Shown here piece by piece: positions 12,188-23,760 of a stretch of 60,000 bases of DNA. The notes beneath the pieces were generated by a model that was not told the origin of the DNA, did no database searches, and saw only the letters and a program-made list of their open reading frames with translations. Source of the stretch: Nymphaea colorata. Lineage: Eukaryota; Streptophyta; Magnoliopsida; Nymphaeales; Nymphaeaceae. Numbering within the stretch: position 1 is the stretch's first letter; the number at the start of each line of letters is the position of its first letter. The position numbers were made by a program, and so were the translations under genes. The stretch spans positions 26,332,412-26,392,411 of the forward strand of contig NC_045139.1 in assembly GCF_008831285.2 (NCBI RefSeq), read 5' to 3'.

Positions 12188-12475
12188 GATGAAGAAGTTG
12201 CTGCACTAGTACCGTCCTTGCCAATGGAAGCGCAACTACAGAAACAAGTTATTGTTACTCTCAAAGGCATGCTTGATCCTTTGGAGGTTCATTTGCTTGA
12301 TTTTCCAAATATTGTGATCCAGGGGACTGAGTTGCAGTTGCCTTAATTTTCAGGCTTGCTTGAAGATTGAGAAATTTGGTGATTTAATTCTAAAAGCTAT
12401 AGATAGAGCTGCAGATGGCTATTTACAATATATTTTGGTTATTGGCTGAAGAGGATTTCTTTATATATTGCATTG
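12188..12475 (+). pseudogene. PRP8: Broken fragment of spliceosomal PRP8
   Basis: The first frame reads [20 protein letters not shown], then [20 protein letters not shown] and [12 protein letters not shown]. After a 4-base insertion (TAAT near 12343) the next frame reads FQACLKIEKFGDLILKA. These phrases match the conserved large-domain region of PRP8, the U5 snRNP core protein that scaffolds the spliceosome's catalytic centre (recognised from family knowledge). Past 12400 the DNA still tracks the PRP8 coding sequence but is frameshifted, stopping at TGA near 12447, and the match fades near 12475. Only about 95 codons of a protein of roughly 2,300 residues are present and no flanking exons are visible. 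It is a captured or retrocopied fragment, not a functional gene. The main uncertainty is whether it came from cDNA or genomic DNA. Confidence 0.8.
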
Positions 12476-12540
12476 CTTTTTAATATTTTAATGTATTTTT
12501 GAAATATATAAACAATAATCTTTTAAAATATAATTACTTA

Positions 12541-12651
<111 letters not shown>

Positions 12652-12996
12652 CTGCTATTGTAGGTCATCGCTGCATCAACTACCTACCGTTGTAATATGG
12701 ATGGCAGGTGTTATAGGTACAATTTTTTCTTTCATTCTTCACCTACACAGCATAATTCTTGCACCCTTAGACTTACCAGCCTATCACCACCCATATGGAA
12801 ACTCAAGGAGCAAGGGACAACCAGGCTTTGTCTCAACTCGAGGTCTTAGTCTTCTTCTTAATAGCAGAACTTTACAAAGACTCAAAGCATTACAACTCAT
12901 CCGACTGTACATCGCTCAGCCTGGTTTAAGTACTCGGTCAGAGCCCTTACAGAGTTTCAAATTCAAAACCAAGGTGGTGATACACCCCAACCTTGA

Positions 12997-14176
12997 GTGA
13001 TGCCAAGTGCAGCCGAGGAAGCTGCCGATAGACCCAGCAGCAGTCGGGCCACGGCCGCCCGTCTAATGGTGATTGTCACTGAAGGAGTTGAGACTGCTGC
13101 CGAGACGAAAGGAGTTGCCACAGCCAATGTCAAGAGACCGCGTAGCAGTCAGGCAACAGCCGAACCGCCTAGCCTTAGCAGCAGCCGAACGTGCTGAGGT
13201 CGATGCCGAAGCCGACGCAATGCATGTAGATGCTACCAAGAAGTGACTAGGGAGGCTAAGGGAGTTACCACAGCGGCAACCGATATTGGGTGACCAAGCG
13301 CGCCTATGCAGCCGAGCCAAATAGGTGCGGTCGAGGCCGGTGTAACTAGGAGCGAGCAGCAGCCGATGGACACGGAGGACAAGCAAGGAGGACAATCTTC
13401 AGTAGCCTAGGGCAAACCTAGGCACGTGAGGGCGAGAGCCCAGTTTACTTCTAGCTGAATAAAGAAGGACTTGGACCAGGACGAGCTCGGGTGCAACCCG
13501 AGCAAGTGCGGGCTAAGCCCGGTTTACTTATTTGTTCTTGCTTTTGCTTAAGACTTAGTTGTTTTTTATTTGATTTGCTTTTGTACCATATCATCTCGAG
13601 ACAATGTGTGAACCGGTTGGGCCATAGACTATAAAAGGTCAAAACCATGTAACCCTAGGGATTATGTGAAAATTAATCAAGTTTAAGGTTTTCTTCATTG
13701 GCGGCTACCATGGAGTTTGAAACTCATGACTGGTTCATCCCTATCGTGAGGATATTGTGTGAATTTCCAGAGGAGCGGCGGACGGCAATCCGCTACCGGA
13801 TATTTAAACATCGTTTTCTCCCATTTTCAAGTATTAATGTGATCATCAGTGCAATCCCCCCAGCCACAGAGGTGATTAGAGGCCGAGTTCACCATTGGGA
13901 CAGCCGAGGAGGAGGACGATGCTAGAGTAACCGGCGGTGGCTTCCAAACCAGCTACTTCGACTACCGGCAGATCATCTACTTAAGATAAGTAATCGAATC
14001 TCCTGATACTTACTGTAGAGGATCTGAATGTTCTGAATCGATTGACCTAACGTTACTGACATTTCTATGATTCCAGTTCTGATTGGTCTAACGTGAAACT
14101 AGATCGGACTATTTCAATCTGATTCGAAGGCCAATTACGATCGGCGCATTCAAGTGTTCTCGGACGGGGGCTAACA
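12997..14176 (+). mobile_element. LTR-like remnant (G) of the long-LTR family
   Basis: Shares features in the same order with the LTRs further right. A GCCTAGG/CCTAGGC inverted repeat lies at 13405-13423. A TATAAAAG box is at 13630-13637. The block closes with CTAACA at 14171-14176, matching the ..TAACA ends of LTRs C and D. Extra tight inverted repeats lie at 13485-13503 (GCTCGGGT/ACCCGAGC) and 13509-13521. The left boundary is approximate, and a TGTTA at 12709 could be an earlier start. No internal domain is attached. Confidence 0.45.
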
Positions 14177-16399
14177 CCGGTTTCCTTCTAATTGGACTCG
14201 GCTTTGGTGCAGCAACTTCGTCATTTCATCCTTAGTGATTTGTTTGTTTCTTTTGACGAAGGAGCAAAGGAGATGTATCGAAAACCGGCGGCCAATAACA
14301 CAACCATTCGGTCGCGGTTTGCTTGTTGGAACCGAGAACTAGGCTGTTGTTTCAGTAGCTACATTCGGCATTGGGTAGGCAATCATACGGTGAGACCTGT
14401 CCCACAATGACTTAAAATCATCTACCTTGCGGTCGGTCTTGATGTTTGTTCTTCTTCTTCACTTGTTTTCTAAATCGAGCAATCCTAAGCAAGAATCCAA
14501 CCTTGGATTCGAGCATAGCAAAGCTAGAATAAGAATAGCTTGTTTGCTGGAATTTGGAGTGGAAAAGAGAGTTTCTCACCATGAAAATCCTAAGTAAGGG
14601 TTCACTTAAGCACCATAACTTAGCAAAATCAATGGAAAATATAGAGGAAAATGAAGAAGAAAATGAGAGAAAGGAAGCTTGGACAAATTCTTCTTCTCCT
14701 CCTTGGCTTCTCCTTCTTGGCTCCTTAGCTGCAGCAACTTGATACCATTTCAAAATTTTCATCCTCCTCCCTGGTGGCCAAGGGTAGGTTTATATAGAAG
14801 AGGAGGTGAGTTCAACCACCTTCTTAACTCACCATAGGAACTTGCTTCAGACCTTGGGGACTTGTAAAATGGGTTAAATAGGGTTTAAAGGCTGTAATTG
14901 AAAATTCTTAGCCAATTTACACGAGCAAGGTGGGATGGGCTAGGTTTGGTCAACATTTGTTTAGACCTAGCTGACCAACTTTGACTAAAATTTGGGATGA
15001 AAATGCCATTGCACAGGGTTTTTTCTTATTTTATGCTATTTATTTGTTTCTTTGTTTGAAATCGAGCTTGTTAGGTGAAAACCTAGTTACTAAGCTCCAA
15101 ATGCCATTGAATTATGATAATTCAATTCAATTTTGAATAAAATTTATAAATTCTATCAAATTTGGTTTGAAAAGGGTATTTTCATCCATAACTTGATTAA
15201 AGATAAATTTCAATTGAATTAAACTTTGGTTTGAAATATTGAATTTTAATTTGGTATTTGATTTATATATTTAACAAATTCAAATATATATGTGACTTTC
15301 ATAAACCAATTTAGGCTTTGTAATCTCAATTTGACCATAAAAGGATAAAATTATCCAAATTGGTCAATTTCGACTAATTGACCAAAGTAAAAGCTCATTT
15401 GCGAGTAGTTGACTTTGTTTGAGGTAATTTGATAAATTTGAGCTAAGAAAACTCTTAATTGAGCTGAATTGTACTTCGACAGAGTCTAGTCAAAATGGGT
15501 TTGATTCGGTCAAAGTTAAGGCTGGGCGTCGGGCCGGGTTTGGGCCAGGAAAATCCCGGCCTGGGCCGGCCCGTTTAGGTCTGGTAAGTTAAAAATATAT
15601 ATATTTTTATTTTTTTTGTTTTAATAATATTTTTTTATTCTTAATAAATACATTTTATATTAAAAAATGTTATTTTATAATTAAAAAATATTTTTAAAAT
15701 TTAAATGGGCCGGATCAGGCCGGCCCGGCCCGATACCCACCCTTAGTCAAAGTCTATTTTCGTGCACTGATTGGGTCGCGGGATAAACCAACCCTTTTGA
15801 CTGTGCTCAGCCAAAGTTGACCGAACCTAGCTGAAATTGGCACCATATTTGGGTGCACCCAGTCAAACCTACTTGGATTAAGTAGGTTATGTGAGATTGA
15901 CCAGCCTAGTTATTGTTTTTGAAAATTGACTTCTCTTTAAAAAGGACCAGGTTAAAAAAAAGAGAGAGACATAAATGTTTATCTTTTCCTAGGTTTCTCA
16001 TTCATTTCTCCTTGAAAATGACTTTTTTATTTAATTGAGAAAAAAATATTACTTATTATTTTTTTTAAATGGGGGGGGTGTGACCCCTAGGGGACTCTTG
16101 ACCACACGGGCTAGGTGGGGCCCACACGTGGGTCCCACGTAGCATTCTAGACTAAATTAGATTCAATTCTTGGATTTAAGTCAAAATTTGAATTTCGCAA
16201 TTAGATTTGGATTTCAAATGATATTTGCACATAGTTTGGACTCCTAATCCTACATTGGAATTTATGTCACAGGTTAAATTGATTCTAAATTGTTCTTTAC
16301 ATTCAAAATTAGCTTTGAAATTGTAATTTTTCACAATTCTTTTGTAAAATTTTCATATTGCTTCAATTTTGATGTGAAAAAAAATTTGGGGTGTTAACA
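14177..16399 (-). mobile_element. LTR-like or promoter-bearing remnant on the minus strand (F)
   Basis: Read on the minus strand, the block begins TGTTAACACCCCAAATTTTT at 16399, a start typical of plant Ty3/gypsy LTRs. It carries TATATAAAC at 14788-14796 and then a leader-like region down to about 14420. The frames at 14418-14762 on the minus strand look like leader sequence, not a protein. The inner boundary is unknown. A hAT MITE has inserted at 15517-15745. Confidence 0.35.
15509..15753. mobile_element. Non-autonomous hAT MITE with 8-bp target duplication
   Basis: The element spans 15517-15745 (229 bp). Its left end TAAGGCTGGGCGTCGGGCCG and the reverse complement of its right end, TAAGGGTGGGTATCGGGCCG, differ at three positions in 20. 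The 8-bp direct repeat GTCAAAGT flanks it exactly (15509-15516 and 15746-15753). The interior is AT-rich and non-coding. The 8-bp duplication and GC-rich inverted repeats of this form are typical of plant hAT MITEs. Confidence 0.92.
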
Positions 16400-18750
16400 C
16401 CGAATTAAAATGAATCCCTAGGTAACGAATAAAAGTGAGTTTGCCATTCCCAAAGTATCAACTTACTACAAACAAAATGGGGTTGTGAGGCTAATACAAT
16501 CGTAAGTGATACATATGATCACTCACTCACTCAGCCATACACATCATCACAACATACAACCTGCCATGCATGCCTAATTTTCGAACAAACCATACCCTTG
16601 ATCACCCTTGGGTTAGGTTGCAAAATCCGAGACTGTGTCCTCGGCAAATGGTGCCTCAGAGGAGTCCACTGTCAATTGCAAAGGCAAGGAGTCGGTTGAT
16701 ACAATCACACCCTCCCTGTGTCTATAGAGGGGTCAGGTCTGATCTACCGAAGCCTTGTCTGGTATCTCCACGAAGCCACAAATGAGATGAGATTAACAAC
16801 CAGGGATTGAATCTCTCTCAGCTATTCAACAACAGATTCTTCAATGGCTGATTAGGCAGCAGCCTTCTCTTCCTCGCAGGTGCACCTTGTGTTCAAGTCA
16901 AAAAACAAGGAGATTACTATTCTGAAAATTATAGTAATAACAGAAACTGTTGGAGGAGGTTCGTCACCCGATATCAGAGTTTACCCAAGTGTGTGATGAA
17001 TTAGGGGAAACAGTCTTTGGAATGGCACCGATGATCGCCCTTCTCTTCCTTTCAACGGATGGATTGTATCGTCGTCCTCTGCCGACCTGCGCTTGCCTGT
17101 GACTAAGTTCACTTCCACCAAAGAGAGGAAGCAGTCACTGTCATAACATAAAGATTTCTCAGGTGAAACCAGGTGTTAGGTTGCTTCACCAGATAGCCGA
17201 GTAACCCCAGTTCTGTATAAGACAATGGGGGAAACAAGCGGCGGCTTGGCGCCGACGTACTCCTCTTCACGGGACAACTTCTCTGCTCAAGCGATGAATC
17301 TCCTGTTGTCAGCTATCTTCCGCCTTAGGTTTCTATGACAGCAAACTCATAGGCCACCAGAAGTCACTGCAAAGTGAAACATGCCGGAAATTGAAGGTTC
17401 CAAGAGGTTAAGAGCATCACTGATAGTTCGAGAGACCCCTATTGTTTGATGTTAAGGGGAAGGCGGGTGTCCGTTTAGTGCCGGCAGCGCTCTCTTCCAG
17501 CTGCAGATCTTGCTCGAACAGGTTCACTAATAGCAACTCTCTGTTGTTGATTTAACTCTAGAAATAACAAGAAATCAGAACATAGAAAGATCTGCTCAAA
17601 TTCTACAAGTGAGAGTCATGAAGAATGCACCAGATTTAAATCAAAACCCAAAGCTGTAAATAAATTCGGGAAAACAAGCGAGAACCTCTCTCGTAGGTGT
17701 GGTTCCAACTTCCAGACCAACGATAGCTCGCCAAATTTTAGTTGTTCATCCACTAAATTCTCACAGGAAATAGTCTGTCGCAGGAACTTCTTCTCCAACA
17801 CTCGAATTTGGGTGTTTTTCTCAAATTGAACCGGAATGTAATCAAGATACAAATTTGATATGAAATCTAAGCTCAAAATTGTAGAAAAAATCACCAGGGA
17901 TAATTTGGACTCCATTTTCTGTGAAAAATTGGGACGCAGTGCCTCAACAGTAGAGGAGTTCTTCAATCACCGCCGATTATCGGCAAATTCCTGCCGACAA
18001 TCAGTCCTTCGTCAATGCTTGTACGATTGAGCTCAAATATGTAGAGAATGTAGCTCTAGTTATGGCGAAGCTAATACAATAGCTCTCGGATGAAGATCTG
18101 GTTTTGGTGGCTGGAATTTCTGCTCTGATCAGATTCTGTTTCACAACAATAGCAGGAACTGTGGCCTAACTGTCATCATCTTCACCCAACAGCTGGTTCT
18201 ACCGGTTGTTTCTCCTTCGTAGCTCATCACAGATGTATTATAGGAAATTATAATTGAATTGCGACATAATAGATCTGATCTAACTGAGGGAAAAGCTGAT
18301 TTAAGATCAGTGTTAGGCGAATCACTGTTGACAGTGTTTTGATTCACCGATGCCTGTTAGCACTCTTCCTCCAGCTTGATCCTTCGACTTCAGATTGCTT
18401 GAGACGATCTACTCTTCCTATTAGACGAGAATAACTCAAATCACTCAGAGCGTCAGCGTCCTTCAGAATCCTTGATCGGATCGAATAAGAACTTCCTCAA
18501 CAAATCAACCACGAAGAAGGCCGACTTATTGATAGACAATTCCTCTGGCTGTCGGTCTTGCAGATCTAAAAGTCCTCGGTTAAGCTGCGAACATAACCGA
18601 ATGTCTCCTTCCTTCGATGTCAGCCTCTAGGCATCCATAGTTCTTTGATCGCTTGCACCGTGATCAAATCACATATCTGCAACAAAATCCATCGTCTGTA
18701 GTTTCGGTAGTGAATCTCAACGTCGCTCCTCAGGTTCCCGCTTTCTCATT
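16392..18750 (-). mobile_element. LTR-like remnant of the long-LTR family on the minus strand (E)
   Basis: On the minus strand the block ends ..GGTGTTAACA at 16392. Upstream of that it carries GAGTGAGTGAGTG, TATCACTTACGATTGTA and GCCTCACAACCCC, the same phrases in the same order as the 3' parts of LTRs B, C and D. The 5' boundary near 18750 is a guess. The minus-strand frame at 17616-17966 falls in the leader part and has no known domain. Confidence 0.45.
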
Positions 18751-19990
18751 TCGACACTGATACAAGTTTTATGAATCTAGCAGAAATTGAACATAAATAC
18801 ATTTCTAATTTGGTTTGAATTGGACTCAGCCACCACATGCTCAGGTTGGCCTGAGCTCTTCCTCATTGGTCTAAACTGTGTCGCTCTATTGGATGCACCC
18901 GTTCGGTTTGGTCTTGCCTTGCCTGGGTTCCCCCTAGGTTGTTGCAGTCCTCTGGTGACTCGATCATCCAACCTTTGACCAGTTTGCCTCTGACCTACTG
19001 ATCGTTATCCTCTCTCGCTATGCACTAGCTAAACCCACTCGCATCTTGGTCCATCTCAGGTGGCTGAACCTTGGCTGCTACAGACTGCTGCTCACGACCT
19101 CCTGACTGCACTTGTTCCACTTCATCCACAGTTGGCAATCTACCCCGCTGCACTTCGACTGAACTCAGCCCAAGCTCCTCTAGCTCGAACTTAGTTGTAA
19201 CTCGTCTTTCGCAATCTGTAATGCTTTCTGAGTTAGCCTCACAAAAAAAATCATCGTCTGTATCAGCTGGTCGTTCCTCGTTACGCGCTAGGCCCGACGC
19301 GTCGGTTGTATCAAGCGCGTATATAGTCTCACTTTATTCAAATTGGCCCACCTCAATATGCACCACTACGCATTTAACCTCACAATGGTTGCGACATATA
19401 TCCTCAACTGGCCCGCTACACCTCGTTGTCTCTCGACTGCGTCTGCAGCCTATCCTCGGTGGTGGTCTCGGCCATAACAGCGACAGTAGCCTGAGTCTCT
19501 TTGGCATCCTTGGTAGCCTCCTCGGCGGCACTCCAAGTGGGTGTATGTCTGATACGTGCCTAATTTTGACAATGCCGTGGCTAGTCTGTAGTGTGGCTGA
19601 GGACACTCAAGCAGAGCTTACAAGCTGCGTAAGGTGTAGCTGGGGGCACCGAATACCGCCTGACAAGCCGAGATCTTCATTGCCAAGTGAGGTTAGCTTC
19701 AGCGATGAGTGCCGAGAGCAATAGGACGTGGCACAACGCACGGCTGGGGATGGGCGAAAGCCGAAGAAGAGGCATGCGAGGGCGGCCACTAGCACAAAGA
19801 TACGCTCGACCAAGGTGATGACGACCATGCCAAGGATGGTCAAGGAGGGCCGAGCAGTTATGGCCGAGGGTGTCAACCAAGACACCCAAGTGCGCCAAGT
19901 CAAGCGCGCATGAGTTGGAGGATCTTTTGGCAAGGTACCTCTCGAATTCAAGGCACCCAATGTCGTTCCTTGAACTATGTCAACAAAGCA

Positions 19991-20009
19991 GCCTAGGGCA
20001 AACCTAGGC
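19991..20009. promoter_or_regulatory. LTR inverted repeat (hairpin 1 position) in LTR Z
   Basis: GCCTAGG, a 5-base loop, CCTAGGC; the same position relative to the TATA box as in LTRs G and D. Confidence 0.7.
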
Positions 20010-20202
20010 AGGTTACCTCTCGGATTCACAAGTTCGAGATCTTTTGGAGTGGGTACAAAGGGATCAACATCGGCGGACATGTTTGATTTGCTTTAGCACT
20101 TGGTTTTAGTTGCTTTTGTACTGTCTCGGTTTGAGACACTTAGACTCATTTTGCTTTTGTCTCCTCTCGAGTTAGTGATTAAGAACCGAGATGCTCTTGA
20201 TG

Positions 20203-20210
20203 TATAAAAG
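20203..20210 (+). promoter_or_regulatory. TATA box of LTR Z
   Basis: TATAAAAG in the U3-R position, followed by a leader containing CT-rich runs from about 20262. Confidence 0.5.
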
Positions 20211-23200
20211 CTTGTACTTAAGGGGAAACCTAATCACGTTTTTGCCTAATAAAGTTTTGAAGTCTTTTTTCTCTCTTTCCCCACGTAGGAACTTTCTTCT
20301 CCACTCGTCCTCCACTGGTGATGGCCGAAAACCTCTTTTCCAATCCCCACTGGTGACGGCAGGTTCTCTCTTGCAAATCCGTGGCTTCTTCCTCTCCTTT
20401 CTTCGTTCTCTTTTCTTTCTCTTCTCAAGTCGGCCATTGGTACTACAGTCGAAGGAGCTACGGAAGTCACCCACGACTAGCAACCACTTCAATCCATGAT
20501 CCACCCCAACTAGAGCACAAGAATAAGATCACAGTGCATTCCTCCCGAACCACAAGGAGGTTTAGAGGTTGGATCTTCAATCGGGAAGGCTGTCAAAAGT
20601 TGCTTTCACCTGTGGTTCTGGTGGAGTCTTCTTGAGGCAGCAACATGACCTCCTAAATCTCTATCGGCATTGCCTTCAGTCTTGGTAGTATTTTTCGAGT
20701 TACGCATACTAGAAGGCCTCAAGACATCGACCTAGACCCGAGATCGGACGTGGAAGGCGTTGTTGTAGATTCTGCTATACACCAAAACAGACCCGTCTGA
20801 TCAAACAGTGTTTTCAAAATATCTGTCGTGAGTTAGAGGACAAGCTATATAGAGATGGAATCGCCTCAGAGTCTTCTAAAACATATCTGAATTTGGTGGT
20901 GATCGAAGGTCATTTGGGTGAGTAAATCGGTGGTGGAACAGAACGACTATTACTGCCGCATCCCTGTTGTGACTAGCGGCAGATATGCTTGATCGGAGGC
21001 TGTTTCTCGAAGATCTGTTGGGAGTTTGGAAGAGTTCTTGGTACTGTTGGATTCTTCTCGATCTCATATTCAACATATCCAAATTTCATGATGATCGGAT
21101 GTCATTTGATTGGAGAAACAACAGTTGAACCAAGACTGCCTACAGAGGGTCCTGCACCGACGACCCTGCTGGAATCAGAGTTCTAGGTGGCAACTGCTAC
21201 CTCCTCCAGCGGACTTGACCATTTCGGAAGTTTTGGTCAGACATTCCAGATTTTCCCTTGAAACATAATTTTATTAACAACATGTGGTAAATTGATGAAG
21301 GGTAAATTTGTCATTGTTTGAAGATAGCACCTAGGGTTTCTTAACCTTAGCCGCCAGCCATCTTTGGGGTAACTCCTTAACTGCGATAAATTTGGAAGGA
21401 GATCATTCACGCCCTAGCCACCTCGCATGTTACCTTCCAAAAAGGGCAGAGCCACCTCCACGCACGCCTCTTTTGGCAACCGCTATCTCTTCCTACATGA
21501 AAGGAAGGTGCACCACCTCACAGCTGTTATCTCCCTCGCGTGCAAATTGTCCTCGTCGTAATGGTCCACCAAAAAGGCAAGTCCCCTCTAGTGCATCCCA
21601 CTTCTAGCCGTTCCAAAAAGGTAGGAGCCAGCCTTCCCCACGCGCTTTCCCTTTTCCCACTTTCCATAACCGCTTCGAGATCCTAGCCCGTGAAACCTTA
21701 ACACCAAAATAGTAAATCTTCCATGTGCCAATACCACTTACCATAACCCTCCCCTCTCCTTTTCCACGCGCCATACCTTTCCATAACGGCCCACCATCCT
21801 ACCTTTCCTATCTTGTCAACCCTAGCCAACCGTGCCATCTCATCCTAACCTTGCGAACGTGGAGACCTTCCTAACTTAGAGGAAGTGTTGACACCTTGCG
21901 CCATCTAGCCCTAACCCTAATCTTCACATTTCCCATCTTACCCTTGACCTTGACTGAACCTACCTCCTTAGCCTAACCAAACCCGCCACTTAGACCGAGC
22001 CCAACCAAGTCCAGCCCGACCTCGCCCTTCCCCACTACCTGGGACCTAACCTAGTCCAACCTCTGACCCATGCGGAGCACCTCTCCAACGAGGTCAAGCA
22101 AGGAGACATATTTTTTTGGCGTCAACGAGCATACGTCCACTTGCTACTACTCGATCGACGGCAAGGCATGCCACATCGCAAGAATTGTTGCAGCCAACGG
22201 CGAGCGCAACCTCCAACACGACCAGGTGTGGCCGAGCCTTCTTCCTTCCGTTGCTGCATTACTCGAGGTAGCGTCCAGAATTCACCTTGAGTCCCTTGCT
22301 GTCCTACACCGGGACCGACCGGCAGGTATAAATTCTCAACTCCCTATAGCAACGGGGTTCATCAAGTGTTCTTTGCTTTCATATCCGGCTTTGCCTTGGC
22401 ATCTGCAGCAGTACCACGAAGGCACGAGTGCCAAAGACACTACCACAGGTTGTTAGACCACCTACGGGACCGGGTATGGTTTGGCCGTCTCTAGGCATGA
22501 ATGAATGAATGGTTTACATAGTTTGTTGAGTGAGTTGTGAGTGTCATTTTGTATCACATGCATTTGTACCAGCCTCCCAACCCTTTAGCATTATGTAGTA
22601 GGTGTAGCCTCTTGGGCAGGTAACCTCACATGTGTCCACTGTCCTAGGAAAAATTTGAGATGGGGTGATTGTCCGGCCAGGTATTCATCTTGTAAATAAC
22701 TTGTTTTTGGTTTTCTCCGATGGCTCCTCCGATAGATCTTGTGAGAGGATCGGCATCTGACAGAGGTCTTGGTCGACGTCGGGCCGGGTCATATCAGTAT
22801 CAGCACTACATTCAAATTCCTTCCATCTGATGCTACTGTTACGGGCCCAAGTAGAGGCCCAGACGCATCTGAGCCCAAGCAGGGTGAGCCCAGTCGCAGG
22901 AAGCGTAAGGCATCAGATTTATGGGGCTCATTCTCTTCAGAAACTACTCGTATGTCCCAGGGAGGTTGAAGCAGCACTTGATCCAGTTGCAGGGTGGAGC
23001 GGGCGGAGCAACCAGGTCCAAGTGCACGCGCGAGTATGCAGATCCTCAAGACTCATCTGTGCTAGTTGTAGGATTCCGCGAACTAGGAATGTCTGAACCC
23101 AGCGTGAGTCCAGTATCCGAGTCCCTTGAGGCAGTCTAAGTCTCCGAATCTTAGGCAAATTGCTAGGTCATTCAGACCAAGCCCTTGTCCCAAATCCGAA

Positions 23201-23220
23201 GTGCGGGCGGGTCCCCGCAC
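23201..23220. promoter_or_regulatory. Hairpin 2 of LTR A
   Basis: GTGCGGG, 6-base loop, CCCGCAC. Compared with LTRs B and C (GTGAGGG/CCCTCAC) both sides of one pair have changed. Confidence 0.7.
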
Positions 23221-23457
23221 GAGGTCCCCACCCTGGGCTCGCAAGGCTCAGGGGCGGTTTAGTTACTTAGGCATTTATTTCAGCTTCACGTTTTGGATTT
23301 GGGTGAACCTAGTGGAGCGGGGTTGTGCTCCACAATGCATTTGGATTTCGGATTGGGTATTTCTCTTGTAAATAGGGGAAGGTTTAAGCTCCAAATGTAA
23401 TCGGGTTTCGGGTAGAGGAACCGGTCAATTCATGTGACCCGGTCCCAGTAGGACTTG

Positions 23458-23465
23458 TATATAAT
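23458..23465 (+). promoter_or_regulatory. TATA box of LTR A
   Basis: TATATAAT about 620 bases inside the LTR, the same distance as TATAAATT in LTR C. Confidence 0.5.
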
Positions 23466-23760
23466 GTTTTGGATCTCCTTGTACGGTATGCTTTTTGGAA
23501 TTAAGAAAGTTCATTTGAACGAATTGACTCTCTCTCCTCTCTCGAGGTTGTCTCCCACACCCTCTCCCGAGCGTGAGTGTTGTGTCTCCTCCCTCCTCGC
23601 ATCCCCTACCCCCAAGACGTTTCCAATAGTCCCTTGGAGAACCGGCGTCCTCGTAGGCAAAGACTCAAGGAAGAACGGCTCAAGGCGGATCATCCTCTCC
23701 GGCGGAAGATCCCTCCTCGTGTCCACTGCATCCCCCATTCGTGCGAAGATTCCAGTAGGT

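Larger units (their letters stand above)
19000..22790 (+). mobile_element. LTR-like remnant (Z) of the long-LTR family
   Basis: Carries the family landmarks in order: an inverted repeat GCCTAGG/CCTAGGC (19991-20009), a TATA box (20203-20210), a long C-rich CTAGCC/AACCC leader (21.4-22.1 kb), GTGAGTTGTGAGTG (22531-22544) and a GTCCGGCCAGG segment (22672-22682) like the ends of LTRs C and D. The precise ends are unclear; the left is approximate and the right lies between 22790 and LTR A. Frames such as 19071-19724 and 22070-22456 lie inside it, overlap on both strands and show no domain. Confidence 0.5.
22837..23760 (+). mobile_element. LTR A, 5' part only
   Basis: Starts TGTTACGGGCCC and aligns by eye with the first 0.9 kb of LTRs B and C. 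Shared landmarks are the coding-like RRKRKAS segment (22892-22912), a GTGCGGG/CCCGCAC hairpin (23201-23220), the block GAGGTCCCCACCCTGGGCTC (23222-23241), TATATAAT (23458-23465) and CTCTCTCCTCTCTCGAGG. At about 23760 it stops and protease coding begins, so about 3 kb of LTR plus primer site and gag are missing. The pol-extension frame has one frameshift near 22965. Confidence 0.8.

Noticed and set aside
13016-14410. Frames at 12997-13395 and 14192-14410 as genes
   Set aside because: Inside or beside LTR-like block G, overlapping on both strands, without domains.
14735-14760. Possible primer-binding site TGGTATCAAG on the minus strand
   Set aside because: Only the first eight bases fit and no LTR end lies directly beside it.
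19071-19724. 217-codon plus-strand frame
   Set aside because: Lies in LTR-like block Z, has long frames on the opposite strand over the same bases, is Ser/Cys/Leu-rich and shows no domain.
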